Shown: piece after piece, positions 9,419 through 20,558 of the stretch
Layout of the letters: every line of letters starts with the position of its first letter
How positions within the stretch are numbered: position 1 is the stretch's first letter
NCBI RefSeq assembly: GCF_030272615.1
Contig: NC_081410.1
Coordinates: 503,802,942 to 503,866,941 of the forward strand
From: Cryptomeria japonica
Lineage: Eukaryota; Streptophyta; Pinopsida; Cupressales; Cupressaceae
Reading direction: 5' to 3'
DNA: 64,000 nt
Program-made: the position numbers and the translations under genes
The notes under the pieces: model-generated
Databases searched by the model: none
Seen by the model: only the letters and a program-made list of their open reading frames with translations
Told to the model about the DNA's origin: nothing

Positions 9419-12071
9419 CTAAACTTGTGGTGGATCATCAAAATCAAGAATCTTTGGCGTAGTACATGGCTCTGTAGATGGCTGCAAAACCACAATTCAA
9501 AAGCCAAGTTAGAATTCTTTTGTAGAAAATAGTTCACAATTAACATCATAACTATGCATTTAACTTTAATTCCTTTGCAATTGAAATGTAGATTACCTCA
9601 TCAGCTGATCCAGGAGCTAATGTCTTCGCTCTCCTTTCCTTGTCACTCTTAGGAGTTTTCTTGAAGACATAAATTGATCCACGTTATGGCCGTACCGCGA
9701 ATGAGTCTATTGTAGATTAAATATACAATTAATACAATGTACTAACATAAATATATAAAAAACACTTAAAAGCTATAATATAGAGAACAATGACGTACAT
9801 GTGCCTGAGATGCTTCTCCAATGGACTGAGGATGGCTCACCATCAATGTAGAAACTGATGCTATTACCTATACAAAAAATGTACAAAGATTAAATACAAT
9901 TAATATAATGATAAGTATTGAAGGTTGAAAACAATTAATTTTACATATCAAACAAAAGTGTACCGGATTCTGAGATGCTTCTCCAGTGCAAGGAGGAGGG
10001 TTCGCCATTGACAAAATAGGTATGGATATTTCCTGTATGAAAAAATTATAAGATTATAATATATCACAAGTTCACATGTACATGTGCATATAATCATGAA
10101 ATCAAGAAAATAAAGTAGAGATACATACCTCCTCCCTCTCTTGATCCGCGGGCAAATCAGGTGCATTCAACATATCCACAAAGCTCAATGGCCGTTGTAC
10201 ATGTAAAATAGACAAAAAAAACTAATCAATCTACAAACCCCAACTAATACTTGATTTCAACATTTTCAAACAATTGTACAACTTAAAATGTGTTCAATTA
10301 CCTTCTTCACACGTTTTGGCGTCTTCGAGGAATTCTTTTTCTTAGGACGAGCCCTAGACGCGGAGGGGGTACCCTAAAAACACAAAATTAACATGAGATA
10401 TTAGTACAGATAATAAATTAAACATAATTTTAAAAATCTAAAATGAAATGACTTGCAGATTCCATCAAAACAATACATAAAAAGAGTTGTACAAAATATC
10501 ATACCGTATAGCCTTGTAGGCCAAAATCGATTTCTGAGAGCGTGATGTCATCAATCTAGGACATTTCGTCCCCTGTCAACACCTACAAACCAGAAATTGG
10601 ACCAAGGATTAAAGATAGTTAGTATATCTTGTATTTTTTTGAATTCAAAGTGTACTATTCTATTTTAACATGCTACAAAATTTATACCTTAGGCATTGAA
10701 GTTGTAGTTGTGGTAACTGGGGGAGGTGTATGGGATACCGCTGCTGTATCCTGAAATGCATATTATTTGTCTCAATTTAAATCGATGTATAAATGAAAAT
10801 TTATTTATGTAATTACAAAATTAAAGTGACTGATAAATAAAATGTTATGAATTCAAATCAACACACCTGTGTCTGTGGCTCATGGGCAAACACCATGTCC
10901 ATCAACTCATCTGTCAGCGCGACATCCTCAACCGTGTGAGATTGACATCTACAACTGCAAATCGTGCATAGATGATATGAGTATCCATCTGCATCGACTG
11001 CATCATCTATCCCCGAGAATATCCCTGAGCAACTGACACACATATGCTCGATGGGCTCTATGTCGCCCTCTAACGGCTCATCATCCAATACAATAGGGTG
11101 TGCTAATGATGTCCCATGCTGGATGATGGCAACAGTCAATGTTGTGGCCGCCTGAAGAGTGTGTAGCTCCATCAACTCTTTCAGCTCTAATGGGACAACC
11201 TAATACACCTTGGGTTTGGGTGTTAGGGGGTGGCGACTCTCCGCGGCTAATCACCTATGAGCTCTAGGTCTATCTTGGGCAGAGCCACCACCTCTACCAT
11301 GAAACTCTCTCATGTCAAAATAATTTGGGCACACATTGAGCACAAACTCACAATATATTTTTCTCAAAAAATATAATGGCACCTCATAATTATTACAAGG
11401 TGGATCATCAAAGACTATCCACCACCTTTGCCAAAAAAGATTCTTCATTTGCACATTGGTAGACCAATGTATAGGAAACCTCTTTACATTAGGAGGTAAT
11501 GACTGACCAGTTTTGGGGTCAACAAAAAGGGCACATATTTGTTGTTTAGAAATATTTTTGTTTTTAACTCCATTGTATGATAGCCCATTGGCATAGAATT
11601 GGCAACACCTATCCCTAAAGCTTCCCCATTTGGTAATTTATCTGGAAACAGCTATGGCACCACTAGCTAATGTTTCTAGGCTAGTGGCGAGGGATTGATG
11701 ATGGTCAAGTTTAGAAGTTTTCAATTTTACAATCAGTCTATTGATTTTAGATGTATTTTGTCCTAACTGATTAATTAATTCTTCCCGTGTTTCGACTGTG
11801 TGGTCAAAAGGAGAAATTGGGGGTTGTTCTTGTGTGTTTTCAGGAGGTGCATTTGGTTGTTCTTGTGGGTTTTCAGGAGGTCCATTTGGTTGTTCTTGTT
11901 TTGGATTAGAAGAATTTGGTTTTTGAAACAAAAAATGAAAAAACCTAACCAAAATTAATGAAATTAAATTCAAAATGTAAAACAAATTGCATAAACCAAA
12001 AAGAAAGACAAAAATAAACAAAAACTAACCTTGATCCATAGCCTGGAGGACAAATTTAGCACCTCGTCCAT
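9419..12071 (-). pseudogene. Multi-exon accessory gene of the transposon, unknown function
   Basis: Exons (minus strand): 12071-12030, about 11923-10867, 10750-10688, 10582-10505, 10373-10302, about 10194-10129, 10032-9964, 9867-9799, 9706-9597 and 9481-9419 (stop TAG). Most boundaries are GT...AG. The acceptor of exon 2 reads CA and that of exon 6 lacks AG; both look mutated. The start gives MDEVLNLSSRLWIK. Exon 2 encodes a Gln/Pro-rich segment (QEQPNGPPENPQEQ), a coiled-coil-like stretch, a conserved-looking core (FPIHWSTNVQMKNLFWQRWW, FHGRGGGSA) and two CxxC pairs (CVSCSGIF, CTICSC) that could bind zinc. Exon 5 is strongly basic (RARPKKKNSSKTPKRVKK), a likely nuclear localisation signal. 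Exons 7 and 8 look like duplicates. Stops at 11638, near 11251, near 11208, in exon 4 and in exon 9 show decay, mostly C-to-T-like. I do not recognise the family. A DNA-binding or regulatory partner of the transposase is an inference from position. Confidence 0.65.
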
Positions 12072-12159
12072 GGTTTATGTTAGAAAATGGAAAAAAAACA
12101 AAGTAAAAAATGCGCTTTACGGGTAAATGAGACCCAGTTTTTTTTAAAACTTTTTTACC

Positions 12160-12380
12160 AAGCACTGCATACGCGGTTTTATTTGGATTATTAGCACATA
12201 TGTGCTCATTTTCCTATAAGTAGCACATACATGCTAATTTTCCTAGGCGTAGCACATACACGCTCAGTTTCCTAAAAGCAGCGTGTACACACTACCTTTT
12301 CTAGGCTCGGGAAGAACAAACCTAAGCGTGTACGCGGGAATTTGAAATTTTAAAACCACGTACGCGCTGCCTATTTTTCC
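12160..12380 (-). repeat. Right subterminal repeat cluster (GTACGCG family)
   Basis: Variants at about 12166-12177 (ctgcatacgcgg), 12190-12203 (tagcacatatgtgc), 12220-12233 (agcacatacatgc), 12248-12262 (tagcacatacacgc), 12279-12294 (cagcgtgtacacac), 12323-12336 (aagcgtgtacgcgg) and 12356-12370 (cacgtacgcgctgc). It lies immediately upstream of the start of the minus-strand gene, mirroring the left cluster upstream of the transposase gene. Confidence 0.65.
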
Positions 12381-12430
12381 AAGTTTTTTTTGGGTGGTGT
12401 CCACTTTTCTGACCACCATCTTTGTGCACA

Positions 12431-13388
12431 CGCCCATTAATCTAGGTCAAACAAATATAATGCATATATTTGAGCAAATGATTAGCTTAAATTAGTGTAA
12501 ATTATTGACATTACAATAATCATTGTGCATACAATATTATAATTAAAAATTGAATAACAAAGAGAAGAATATTAATTCTATGATTGAAGAATGAAGATTA
12601 TCAATGAGAAACTTGAATGCTTCAATATTTTTCTTTGGAAAGTGCAACCTCTTAGTTGACTAATGCATCTAGTTCTATATAGATTCATAACAATAAACTA
12701 TTGCTTTTTCTATGAAGCCAAATCTTGGACTTTTTCTCTTCTTGCTCTAATGATGATTATCTATTTTACTTTTAGCTTGTGAGATAGACAATATTGATAA
12801 ACACCTTTGCTAGGTTGTTATATGACTAAAGTTACAAAAGAAATACACCTCAATCAACCCCTTGATAACAACAAGATCAAGTATAATAGATGAATGCCTA
12901 GAATATTGTATTTTTACTCATTTAGTGCACACATCCACTTGTTTTTCTTTTGATTGACCTTTCAATGCTTTGCGATGATTGCATAATTTCTTTTCCAGAT
13001 GATTCTATGATTATTAGAATGAATATAACAAATTTTCTTAGATACTAGTAAATGATTTGAGCTAATGAGAATGACCTCACAACTATATACCTAATAAATG
13101 AGGCTGGGTATTATTTTATGGTTAAGCATGATAATCAAATATGCAAGCTAAGTGTGTAAAGCATACCCACATAGGGGTAAAATAAATCCAAAAGTATTGG
13201 ATTGTGTGTGGATAGAGATAGGTAAATGGGGTATGAATTTGCACAAGTCTATGCCATTTTTCATCATATATATGTATGAAGACATTTCATCAAGCTAGAC
13301 ATTACAATAAATGAGAAATAGTATAGGGACACTAATTCAATCATTAGATTTTTCCCCCGCTTTGAGGTGAAGTCCAATTAAATGAAGG
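12431..13388. other. AT-rich spacer, nothing recognised
   Basis: About 950 bases with no coding frame, no clear repeat and no RNA gene. It separates the DNA transposon from the Copia array. Confidence 0.6.
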
Positions 13389-13393
13389 AATAT

Positions 13394-13826
13394 TGTTGGA
13401 AGCATGTGTTGCTATGGTTGTCATTGATGTCAAATTTGTTGTTCTGAATAGTTGTTGGTCTAGAATGTCTATGGTATAGAGATATCTTGCTATGTTGGTG
13501 TTGTAGTTGTTATTGAAGTGTTTGGGTCCGGAATGTGTTGTTGATATTGCTGGATGTTGTTATCTTCTTTGGTTATGTTTTTGGTATTATGGATGTGATA
13601 GTTTTGTGGTCTGAAAATATCTTTGTGTTCTCCGAAAGTTGTGGTACATCTCATAGCCGATTGTGATATTATATGTTAAACATACCTTTGGGTCCAGATA
13701 AGATTTATGAAAGGTTATTTGATATGTTATGGGTCTCATTGTAGCATGCGAAGATCCAGATAAGAGTATTTTGCATTGGAGAGTTTGTTTTGATCATTAA
13801 TTCTCTATATGGATGCAAGTTATTTA
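13394..13826 (+). repeat. Truncated 5' LTR of the Copia array
   Basis: Begins TGTTGGAAGCATGTG and is collinear with the first part of the LTR at 14977 as far as about ctctatatggatg. It then jumps directly into sequence encoding the end of reverse transcriptase, so the rest of the LTR, gag, protease, integrase and most of RT were deleted. Confidence 0.85.
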
Positions 13827-14976
13827 ATCTAAAAAGTGAATTTTTATCTCACAAAGCAAGTTTGTGAAAGAGATGTTGAAGAAGTTTCGTTTTCATGATT
13901 GTAAACATGTTACAACTCCTTTAACCATTGGGTGCAAGTTGAGAAAATATGATGAGTCTTTATAGGTTAATCAGAAGAAGTATAGATCGATGATTGGTGG
14001 ATTGTTGTATTTGACTGCATCCGAACCAAATATCATGTAGGCTATGTGTTTGGTGGCTAGGTTTTAGAAAAATACAAAGGTGACACATGAGCAAGCTATG
14101 AAAATAATTTTTCAGATATTTGTAAGGTACTATGGATTTTCAACTTTGGTACAAAAAAGGTGGATATTTTATGTTGAAACCTTTTACTGATGCAAATTGA
14201 GCTGCAAGTGTTGATGACTGAAAGAGTACTAGTGGTGGTGCTTTATTTTTAGGAGATAGATTGGTCTCCTAGTTCAATAAGAAACAAGATTCAATTTCCC
14301 TATCTACTATTGAAGCAGAGTAAATTACAACAACATCTTGTTGTACTCAGGTAATGTGGATGAGACAAACTCTTAAAGATATCAAGGTAACATAAGATGA
14401 AGAAATTCCTATTATGTGTCACAATACAAGTGAAATAAACATTTCAAAGAATCTGAGTATGTATTCAAGAACAAAGCACATTTCAATTAGATATCACTAC
14501 TTAAGGGAGAAGGTTGCCGAGAAGGAAGTTCGATTGCAATACATTTCTACAAAAGAATAGGTTGCAGATATTTTTACTAAGGCATTGGAAAAGGATACAT
14601 TTGAGTTTCTTTGGGAGAAGTTTGGGGTTATTGCCCCTCCTTCCTCTAGCTAGGTGCATTATGGAGGTGCATCTTTCCAGGAGGAGTCTTCATGCCAATT
14701 TCTTTTCCTAGATTGATATTGTGGCTACTCTCAGAAAGAGAAATGGAGTGTGTACTATTGTTGTGACCTTTGTCTTTGATGGCAAAGGGGGAGAGATTGA
14801 GTAGTTTTGGGGGAGAGATTGAGATTTTTGGGAGAGATTGAGTATTTTTGGTAGAGATAGTTGATTGGGAGAGATAGAGCAATTTTTGCAGAGTTTCAAA
14901 TAGAGTAGTATTGTTTTGTAGGTTGGTCGAGTGTTCAACTTAGTCAAGTGTTTCCATCAATGACAAAGGGGGATAT
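13827..14976 (+). pseudogene. Copia pol remnant (end of RT, RNase H) plus polypurine tract
   Basis: A broken frame reads SQSKFVKEMLKKF, then SMIGGLLYLTASEPNI, then an RNase H segment of the form YTDAN.A.SVDD.KSTSGG and a C-terminal HISIRYHYLREKV-like stretch, with frequent stops and shifts. The same region is collinear with 22190-23300 in the second copy. It ends with the polypurine tract AAAGGGGGA at 14965-14973, three bases before the next LTR. No integrase or gag is present. Confidence 0.8.
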
Positions 14977-16157
14977 TGTTGGGAGTATGTGTTTTTGTGG
15001 TTGTCATTGATATCAAAATTATTGTTCTAGATAGTTGTTAGTTCGTAATGTCTGTGGTGCATGTGGTACAAAGATATCTTGTTGTGTTCGTGTTGCAGTT
15101 GTTCTATTGGTCGTTTCAAAAGTGTTTGAGTCTATAAAGTGTTGTTGATATTGTTTGATACTATTATCTTCTTTGGTTATATTTTTGGTATTATGGATGT
15201 GATAGTTTTGTGGTCTAGAAATATCTTTGTGTTCTCTAGAAGTTGTGGTATAATTCATAGCCCATTGTGATATTCTATGTTAAACCTATCTTTGGGTCTG
15301 AATATGATTTATGAAAGGTTATTTGATATGTTATGGGTCTCACCATAGTGTGTGGAGATATGGATAAGAGTAATTTGCATTGGAGAGTTTTCTTTGACTG
15401 TTAATTGCCTATATGGATGTGTTGCATGTTGGGATGTTGAATTTTTTTCTCTGGTGATTGTGGATCATTGGAAGATGTGTTTTGGTCACCTCTTTCTTTT
15501 GGAGTGGATCAATATATGTGTTTTTGGTCAGGAAGGTATATTTTGGTTTAGGCTGACATGGTTCAAGCTTTGATGATCTATATATAAAGGATGTATGTGA
15601 TTAAGTTGCATGGACAAAATGGGTGAAGCGGATGAGAGGAAGTATGTGATGTGAAGATAGTTAGAGAAATTTAGTGAAGAGAAGAGAAGATGAGTTATGA
15701 TTGAATCAATATGAAAGTTTTTTGAGACTGTGGTAGAGGTATGAGACAAAGTGTTGATAGTTGAGTTCTGAGTTGTGTGAGTTGATGTTGGTCACTCGAT
15801 GCAAAGTTCAAGGATAGCTTCATGATTAGGAGATCCTTCTTTTCAAATAATTTTTTTATCTTTCCCTGTTGTAGTTAGCTTCAAGTTTGCAAGTCCTCTT
15901 TTTATATCTTCCCCTAAGAGTAGTTAACATTTTTTTGCAAGTCTGGAGCAATGAACTCCTTCATTGTAATATGATATACATAGTGGATATATTTTGTGGG
16001 CAAGTGTTCACCGTGGTTTTTCCTTGTTCTATTTTCCACATAGAAAATCTTGGTGTTCATGTATTGTCTTTGTGTTGCTAATTAATTGTTTATGTGCTGC
16101 ATTATTTTTTGTTGAAGACTGATTCACCCCCCTCTCAGTCCTGCCTTGGGTTCAACA
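14977..16157 (+). repeat. Copia LTR (complete, 1181 bp)
   Basis: Starts TGTTGGGAGTATGTG after a polypurine tract and ends GGGTTCAACA before a primer-binding site, so it served as 3' LTR of the left copy and 5' LTR of the right copy. A TATA-like phrase (atctatatataaagg) lies near 15577, about 580 bases from the 3' boundary. Confidence 0.9.
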
Positions 16158-16174
16158 ATTGTTATCAGAGCAAG
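16158..16174 (+). other. Copia primer-binding site
   Basis: Directly after the LTR comes attgttatcagagcaag, a near match to the TGGTATCAGAGC complement of initiator methionine tRNA used by plant Copia elements. Confidence 0.85.
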
Positions 16175-16215
16175 GTTCCTCTTGAGTAAGCTTAACCACT
16201 TGAGGTAGATCTAGT

Positions 16216-17200
16216 ATGGAACAAGATGCACATTGCAAGGTTTCAATCTTTGATGGTACAAACTTTTTATACTGGAAGGAGAGAATGGAATCTCATTTGG
16301 AGACTTTGCAAAATGGAATATAGGAAATCATTCAGACTAGATATACACCCCCACAGGGTTGTCCTCAGACTCTGGATGAGATGAAGTTGAAGAAGACTAA
16401 TGTGAAAGCTAGAGCTATAATTTTTAGTTGTATATGTGATTCAGTATTTGGAAGAGTAAGAGGATTGAAAGAAGATAAAGCAGTGTGGAACAAGTTATGT
16501 TTAGCATTTGAAAGAGATCCAAAGACAAAGTAGGCTAGGCTAATAAATTTGAAGCATAAATATGAATATTTGAGAATGCTTGAAGATGAAGGTGTTAAAA
16601 ACTACATTCGTAGAGTAACAAAACTTGCTGATGGTATTAGAGATATCAATGGAGATTTGGATGAAAGTGATGTTTTTTAGAAGATCTTGCTGACCCTACT
16701 GAAATCATACAAAGCAACAAGGTGTGCCATACAGGAAAGCAATAATTTAAGAAAGTATACTATTTATCATCTTATTGGTACCTTAGTAGCCTTTAAATTT
16801 TAGAAATGGAGGAAGAGAAAAGAGAAAAGAGAAAAGAAAGAAGCAGTATTTAATGTTTCAAGACATGATGATCTAGAATGCAGTGGAGACTTGGATGAAG
16901 TTGAAGCAAAATTTGTGAGAAGATTGCAACAAGGCACTAAAAAATACAAAGGTAAGATACCTCTAGAATGTTTTTATTGTGGTAGAGTTGAACATTATGC
17001 TTCTCACTACACTTACAGGGAATATTGTAAGAGACCAGATGATGATGATGAGAAGATCCGAACTAGGAAACACAACTTTAAGAGAAGAGACAAAAAGGGC
17101 TTATGTTATATAGAGGAACATACATTTGAAGATGAAATTGATGATGACTCAAATAAAAAATCCTTGATTTTAGCAATAGAAGAAAAAAAAATGCATTAGA
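16216..17200 (+). pseudogene. Copia gag (decayed)
   Basis: ATG at 16216 opens MEQDAHCKVSIFDGTNFLYW, the usual Copia gag start (FDG.N[FY].YWK.RM). The capsid region continues with VWNKLCLAFERD and LRMLEDEGVKNYIRRV, the hallmark of the UBN2/retrotransposon gag fold. A zinc knuckle lies at about 16967-17010 (CFYCGRVEHYASHY); the last Cys of CX2CX4HX4C is Tyr, so metal binding would be lost. In-frame TAG codons occur where related proteins have Gln (near 16321, 16531, 16678, 16801). The frame runs into LHAKI just before the solo LTR at 17252. Confidence 0.85.
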
Positions 17201-17251
17201 GAAATCGAAAGAGAAGAAGACACTCAAAACTGCATTGCATGCTAAGATAGA

Positions 17252-17832
17252 TGTAATGTACCTACTTTGAAATATAATTTAATAATAATAAAATTCAAAT
17301 TCAAAAGAATATAAATAAAAATATAAAATAATATAGTTAAATATAATTAAGTTAATGAATGGTCAAAAGACATGGAAGGAAAAGTTGTGACTCCCTCAAC
17401 AATGAGATATAAAAGGGAGAAGAGAACCTCATTTGAGAAGGAGACAATTTGAAAATCAGACATGCAGATTTGATAATGAAAGGTTATGTCCCTTTCCAAG
17501 GGCAGAAATAATGAAGAGTTACACTCTTTCAAAAAGTGTTAATGGTGAAAGGGTGTGTCTCTTACCAAAGGGCATGCATGATGAAGAGGTGTGATCACTC
17601 CCTCACATTGAGAGATATAAAGGAAAGGAATCAAAAGCATCCAATAGCATCACCATGGATTAGATCAAATCAAGACTGTTATTAAGTTATAGGAAGTAAC
17701 ATCCTTGTTCTTGGTGGTATGCATGAAGATGTGTTTAATAAGTATGCTTAAAATATGAAGCCCGATAATGTTATTATATAAAATTAACAATAATATTAAT
17801 ATGGACTGCAATATGTATGACAATCATACTTA

Positions 17833-17872
<40 letters not shown>

Positions 17873-18279
17873 TAGTATACTTATAGTCTAAATCATGTTA
17901 TTACCATCACTATTTCAGAAGATGGGAATGAGATGTTCCAAAGAGGGCTAGTCTAAATCCAAGCAATAGGTTAAGTACCAAGATAGGGTGGGGATCAATG
18001 ACCCATAAGCCTTGAGGGTATAGACCCAAGATAGGTAAGGGCTTGGATCTGTAAAATTTGAGGGAACCTATTGTATTTGGTCTCTAAGCGCTTTGGTAAC
18101 ATACATAGACCCTTCTCCCTTAAAATTGAAGTAGTAGCAGGGTCTAATGTCTTATCAAGAACTATGAATAGTGAAATTAATTATCTAATGAGGAAAATAA
18201 ATACGCACTTGTTAATAACAATTTAAAGAATATTAATCAATTTTAGTATATTGAAATAGATCATGTAGGGGACATTACA
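17252..18279. mobile_element. Solo LTR (TGTAATGTCCCCTAC family) between gag and protease
   Basis: 1028 bp from TGTAATGTACCTAC to GTAGGGGACATTACA, near-perfect inverted ends. It is flanked by the exact duplication ATAGA (17247-17251 and 18280-18284). Removing it and one ATAGA joins LHAKI to ELNTWILDSG in frame, which proves the insertion point. Internal TATA-like phrases (gatataaaaggg near 17406, gagatataaagg near 17611) fit an LTR promoter. It contains a (TA)n run at 17838-17868. No internal region or second LTR, hence a solo LTR. Confidence 0.9.
17838..17868. repeat. (TA)n microsatellite
   Basis: About 31 bases of alternating T and A inside the solo LTR, bordered by two inverted atttca/gaaatt arms, so it can fold into a long hairpin. 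Confidence 0.9.
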
Positions 18280-18284
18280 ATAGA

Positions 18285-18786
18285 ACTAAATACATGGATC
18301 CTTGACTCTGGATTTTCAAATCATATGACCGGTGATAAAGACAGGTTTATTAATCTCAAGAAATATGATGGTGGATCAATGAAATTTATCGGAGAAGATG
18401 GTGCATCTATTCAATATATTGGAAGTGTTTCTATTGATGGTAAGCATAAAACTGTTGATGTTTATTATGTTGAAGGATTAAGACATAGTTTGTTAAGTGT
18501 TAGCTAGATGTGTAGACAAGGTTCTGAAGTTTTGTCCAGTAGCATCAAATGTGTGATTAGAAAAGAGAAGATTGGTAAAAGAGTTGCAGAAGGAGTTAGA
18601 ATAGGTGGAAATGTATACTACATCAAGGATAAGAGAGAAAGAAAATATCTTCTAGCACAAAATATTGAGATTGTTCCAACAATTACAAAGAAGACAAGCG
18701 AGTTGGAAGAGAGAAAGGAGAAAAAATCAAATGATGATGAAGAAGAAGAGGAAAACTCAACGAAAGTTCCTACTAAATATCTTTAG
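18285..18786 (+). pseudogene. Copia protease and GAG-pre-integrase segment
   Basis: Reads WILDSGFSNHMTGDKDRF at about 18297-18350; LDSG is the aspartic protease signature (usual form LDSGASNHMTGD). VDVYYVEGLRHSLLSVS follows, then a TAG where Gln is expected and the pre-integrase stretch NVYYIKDKRERKYLLAQN. The remainder is Lys/Glu-rich and not conserved. The integrase core (HHCC and DDE) that should follow is absent. Confidence 0.85.
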
Positions 18787-19291
18787 AAGCATCATTTAGA
18801 CTAAGAGACAATTGAAGATGAGACAAAAGGTGTTCAGATAAGAAGGAAGATTGTAGAAGCTCAAGAAGAAGCCAAATATTGTTTTTTATCAATGACTGAT
18901 TTGAAGACTTATGAAGAAGCAAGTAAAGATAAGAGTTGGGTAAATAAATGGAAGAAGAAAAAAATTAGATACAAAAGAACAAGACTTGGGAGATTTTACC
19001 TAGATTGGTGGACAAGAATGTGATACTTGAACTAAATGGATATTTAGGAACAAACTAAATGAGCAATGACAAGTTACAAAGAAAAAATGAGACTGGTATG
19101 TAAAGGATGTACTCTTAGGTGGAAGGCATAGACTTTGAAGAAACTTTCGCCCCGGTAGCAAGGATAGAAGCTACACGTGTGTTTCTTTCATTTTCTGCTT
19201 AAAACAATTTGAAAGTTTATTAGATGGATGTCAAATCAATATTTTTGAATGGAGATCTAGAAGAAGTATATATTGAGAAACTTGATGGAAG
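18787..19291 (+). pseudogene. Copia reverse transcriptase, N-terminal part
   Basis: Across several frameshifts the segment shows DKSWVNKWKKK, KARLVCKGC(T)L.WKA with DFEETFAPVARIEATRVF readable near 19125-19180, and QMDVKS.FLNGDLEEEVYIEKLDG near 19215-19290. These are the conserved first RT blocks of plant Copia elements. The first catalytic Asp lies in the MDVK block. The frame is interrupted by a solo LTR after KLDG. Confidence 0.85.
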
Positions 19292-20470
19292 TGTAGCGTC
19301 CTAAAATTGCGACACTTGCAATTTCGACCGCATTTGGGTCTTCACGATGGCGATGCAACACGGAACCTGAATGGAGACCCCGAAACTTATCCATGACATC
19401 AAAAACTGCATTTTTCAGCACCCTGGCCTGATCCTCCTTGCACCCCGCTATCCCTGGAGGTGGGACCATGGTGCCCAGCGCCCTGGTCCCTGGCCCTATT
19501 TTGGGCCCGGTCTCTTTTGGGGCTTTGGGTCTTTAAGTTTGCAAATTGGAAAATAATATTTCCTGGTCGGCCTAAGGTCGGGAAAATCAGTCTTTCAACC
19601 CTAATTGACAAGTATAAAAACTGCATTTCCTCTCTCATTTTGAAAGAGATAGGAAAAAAAGGCGGAAACGATATTCAAACATTCAAGCATTCAAGCATTC
19701 CTTCAAGCAATTGATCATTCTAAGTCTCCATTCAAGGCTAAGTGTTGCATTCAAGACAAGGATTCAACCATTGAAGAGGAGATCACATACAACATACAAC
19801 ATACTACATTACGCCTTCGCATGTAAGAATACAAACATTCTTACAACAAGGTATCAGTACTTGTTTACATTACAAACATTTACATTTACAACATTCTCAT
19901 TTCTTGGTTAATTCCAAAACCGGGGTTTGACCTAAAGGCAAACCCCTCATCCCTAACCCCCCAATCATCCTCTCTTTTCTGTGTGTAGGTTGCAGGTACG
20001 CAGCTGTAATTGAAGATCTGGAATCCTCGTGCAGAGATGAACATATCCACCTTCGTTTCGCGGATTTTTCGGAGGATCGTGTGCACGCCGGGCGCTATCG
20101 TCCTGTCAAATTTCGCTCAAATTTGCAGAACAACACCGTCTCGACATTTTACTGCTAATTCCAGGTCCGCAGCTTCATCCCATATCCCTATCTCTATTTA
20201 TAAGCGAATCTTTCCTACTTTACATGCATTCCTAGTTCAATCTTTCTTTCTACATTCCTTACAAAAGAGGGTATCCTTGATGTCACAACCCTTGAAACTC
20301 ATTTAGAGTCCAATCTTGCATTGCGTGGGATTGGATCTTGTGGGTTTCAACCCCTCTTTTGAATGTAAAGTCTCTCCTAAGTGAAAACCATCAACCCTAG
20401 TGACTCTCCCTTATCTCTCCTTGGAGTTGGGGAGGGGAGAACGACTAGGGTTCGATTTTTCCGCTTTACA
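19292..20470. mobile_element. Solo LTR (Gypsy-like, TGTAGCGTCC family) inside RT
   Basis: 1179 bp from TGTAGCGTCCTAAAATTGCG to CCGCTTTACA, flanked by the exact duplication GGAAG (19287-19291 and 20471-20475). TATA-like aagtataaaaac at about 19610. Related in layout and sequence to the interrupted LTR at 31491-32067 plus 39256-39470 (similar start, a ggtatc phrase, and a tgtgtgtaggtt phrase). Open frames inside it are spurious. No internal region, so it is a solo LTR left by recombination. Confidence 0.92.
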
Positions 20471-20558
20471 GGAAGATCCAAATATGGTGTGTAGATAGAA
20501 GAAAGGATTTAATGGACTCAAATAAACAACTAGAGCCTGCTATGCTAGATTAGATAGG
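20471..20558 (+). pseudogene. Copia RT fragment between two solo LTRs
   Basis: 88 bases read EDPNMVCR.KKGFNGLK with stops, then TTRACYARLDR: the normal Copia block K[E/D]....LKK.LYGLKQ.PRAWY.R[L/I]D. It links the RT parts on either side and shows that both flanking LTRs are separate insertions into one gene. Confidence 0.9.

Larger units (their letters stand above)
4245..12430. mobile_element. Two-gene DNA transposon with a convergent transposase and accessory gene
   Basis: The element is inferred from a transposase gene on the plus strand (4800-7768), a convergent multi-exon gene on the minus strand (12071-9419), and clusters of the same short motif family (CGCATACGCGG, GCGTACGCGC, AGCACATACACGC) flanking the pair at 4255-4460 and 12160-12380. 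Subterminal repeat clusters on both sides are typical of transposase binding regions. Exact termini and a target duplication are not resolved; the limits given are approximate. Sequence at 7800-9300 between the genes contains further repeats and a TIR-like motif (8911-8925), so a smaller element may be nested there. Frameshifts and stops in both genes show that this copy is dead. Confidence 0.6.

Noticed and set aside
11638-12021. Reading 12021-11638 as an unspliced protein with a hydrophobic N-terminal membrane segment
   Set aside because: The hydrophobic part (FIFVFLFGLCNLFYIL) is the T-rich first intron translated; the spliced start at 12071 fits better.
19371-20306. Several open frames of 60-98 codons
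   Set aside because: They lie wholly inside a solo LTR with a verified target duplication and show no conserved protein.
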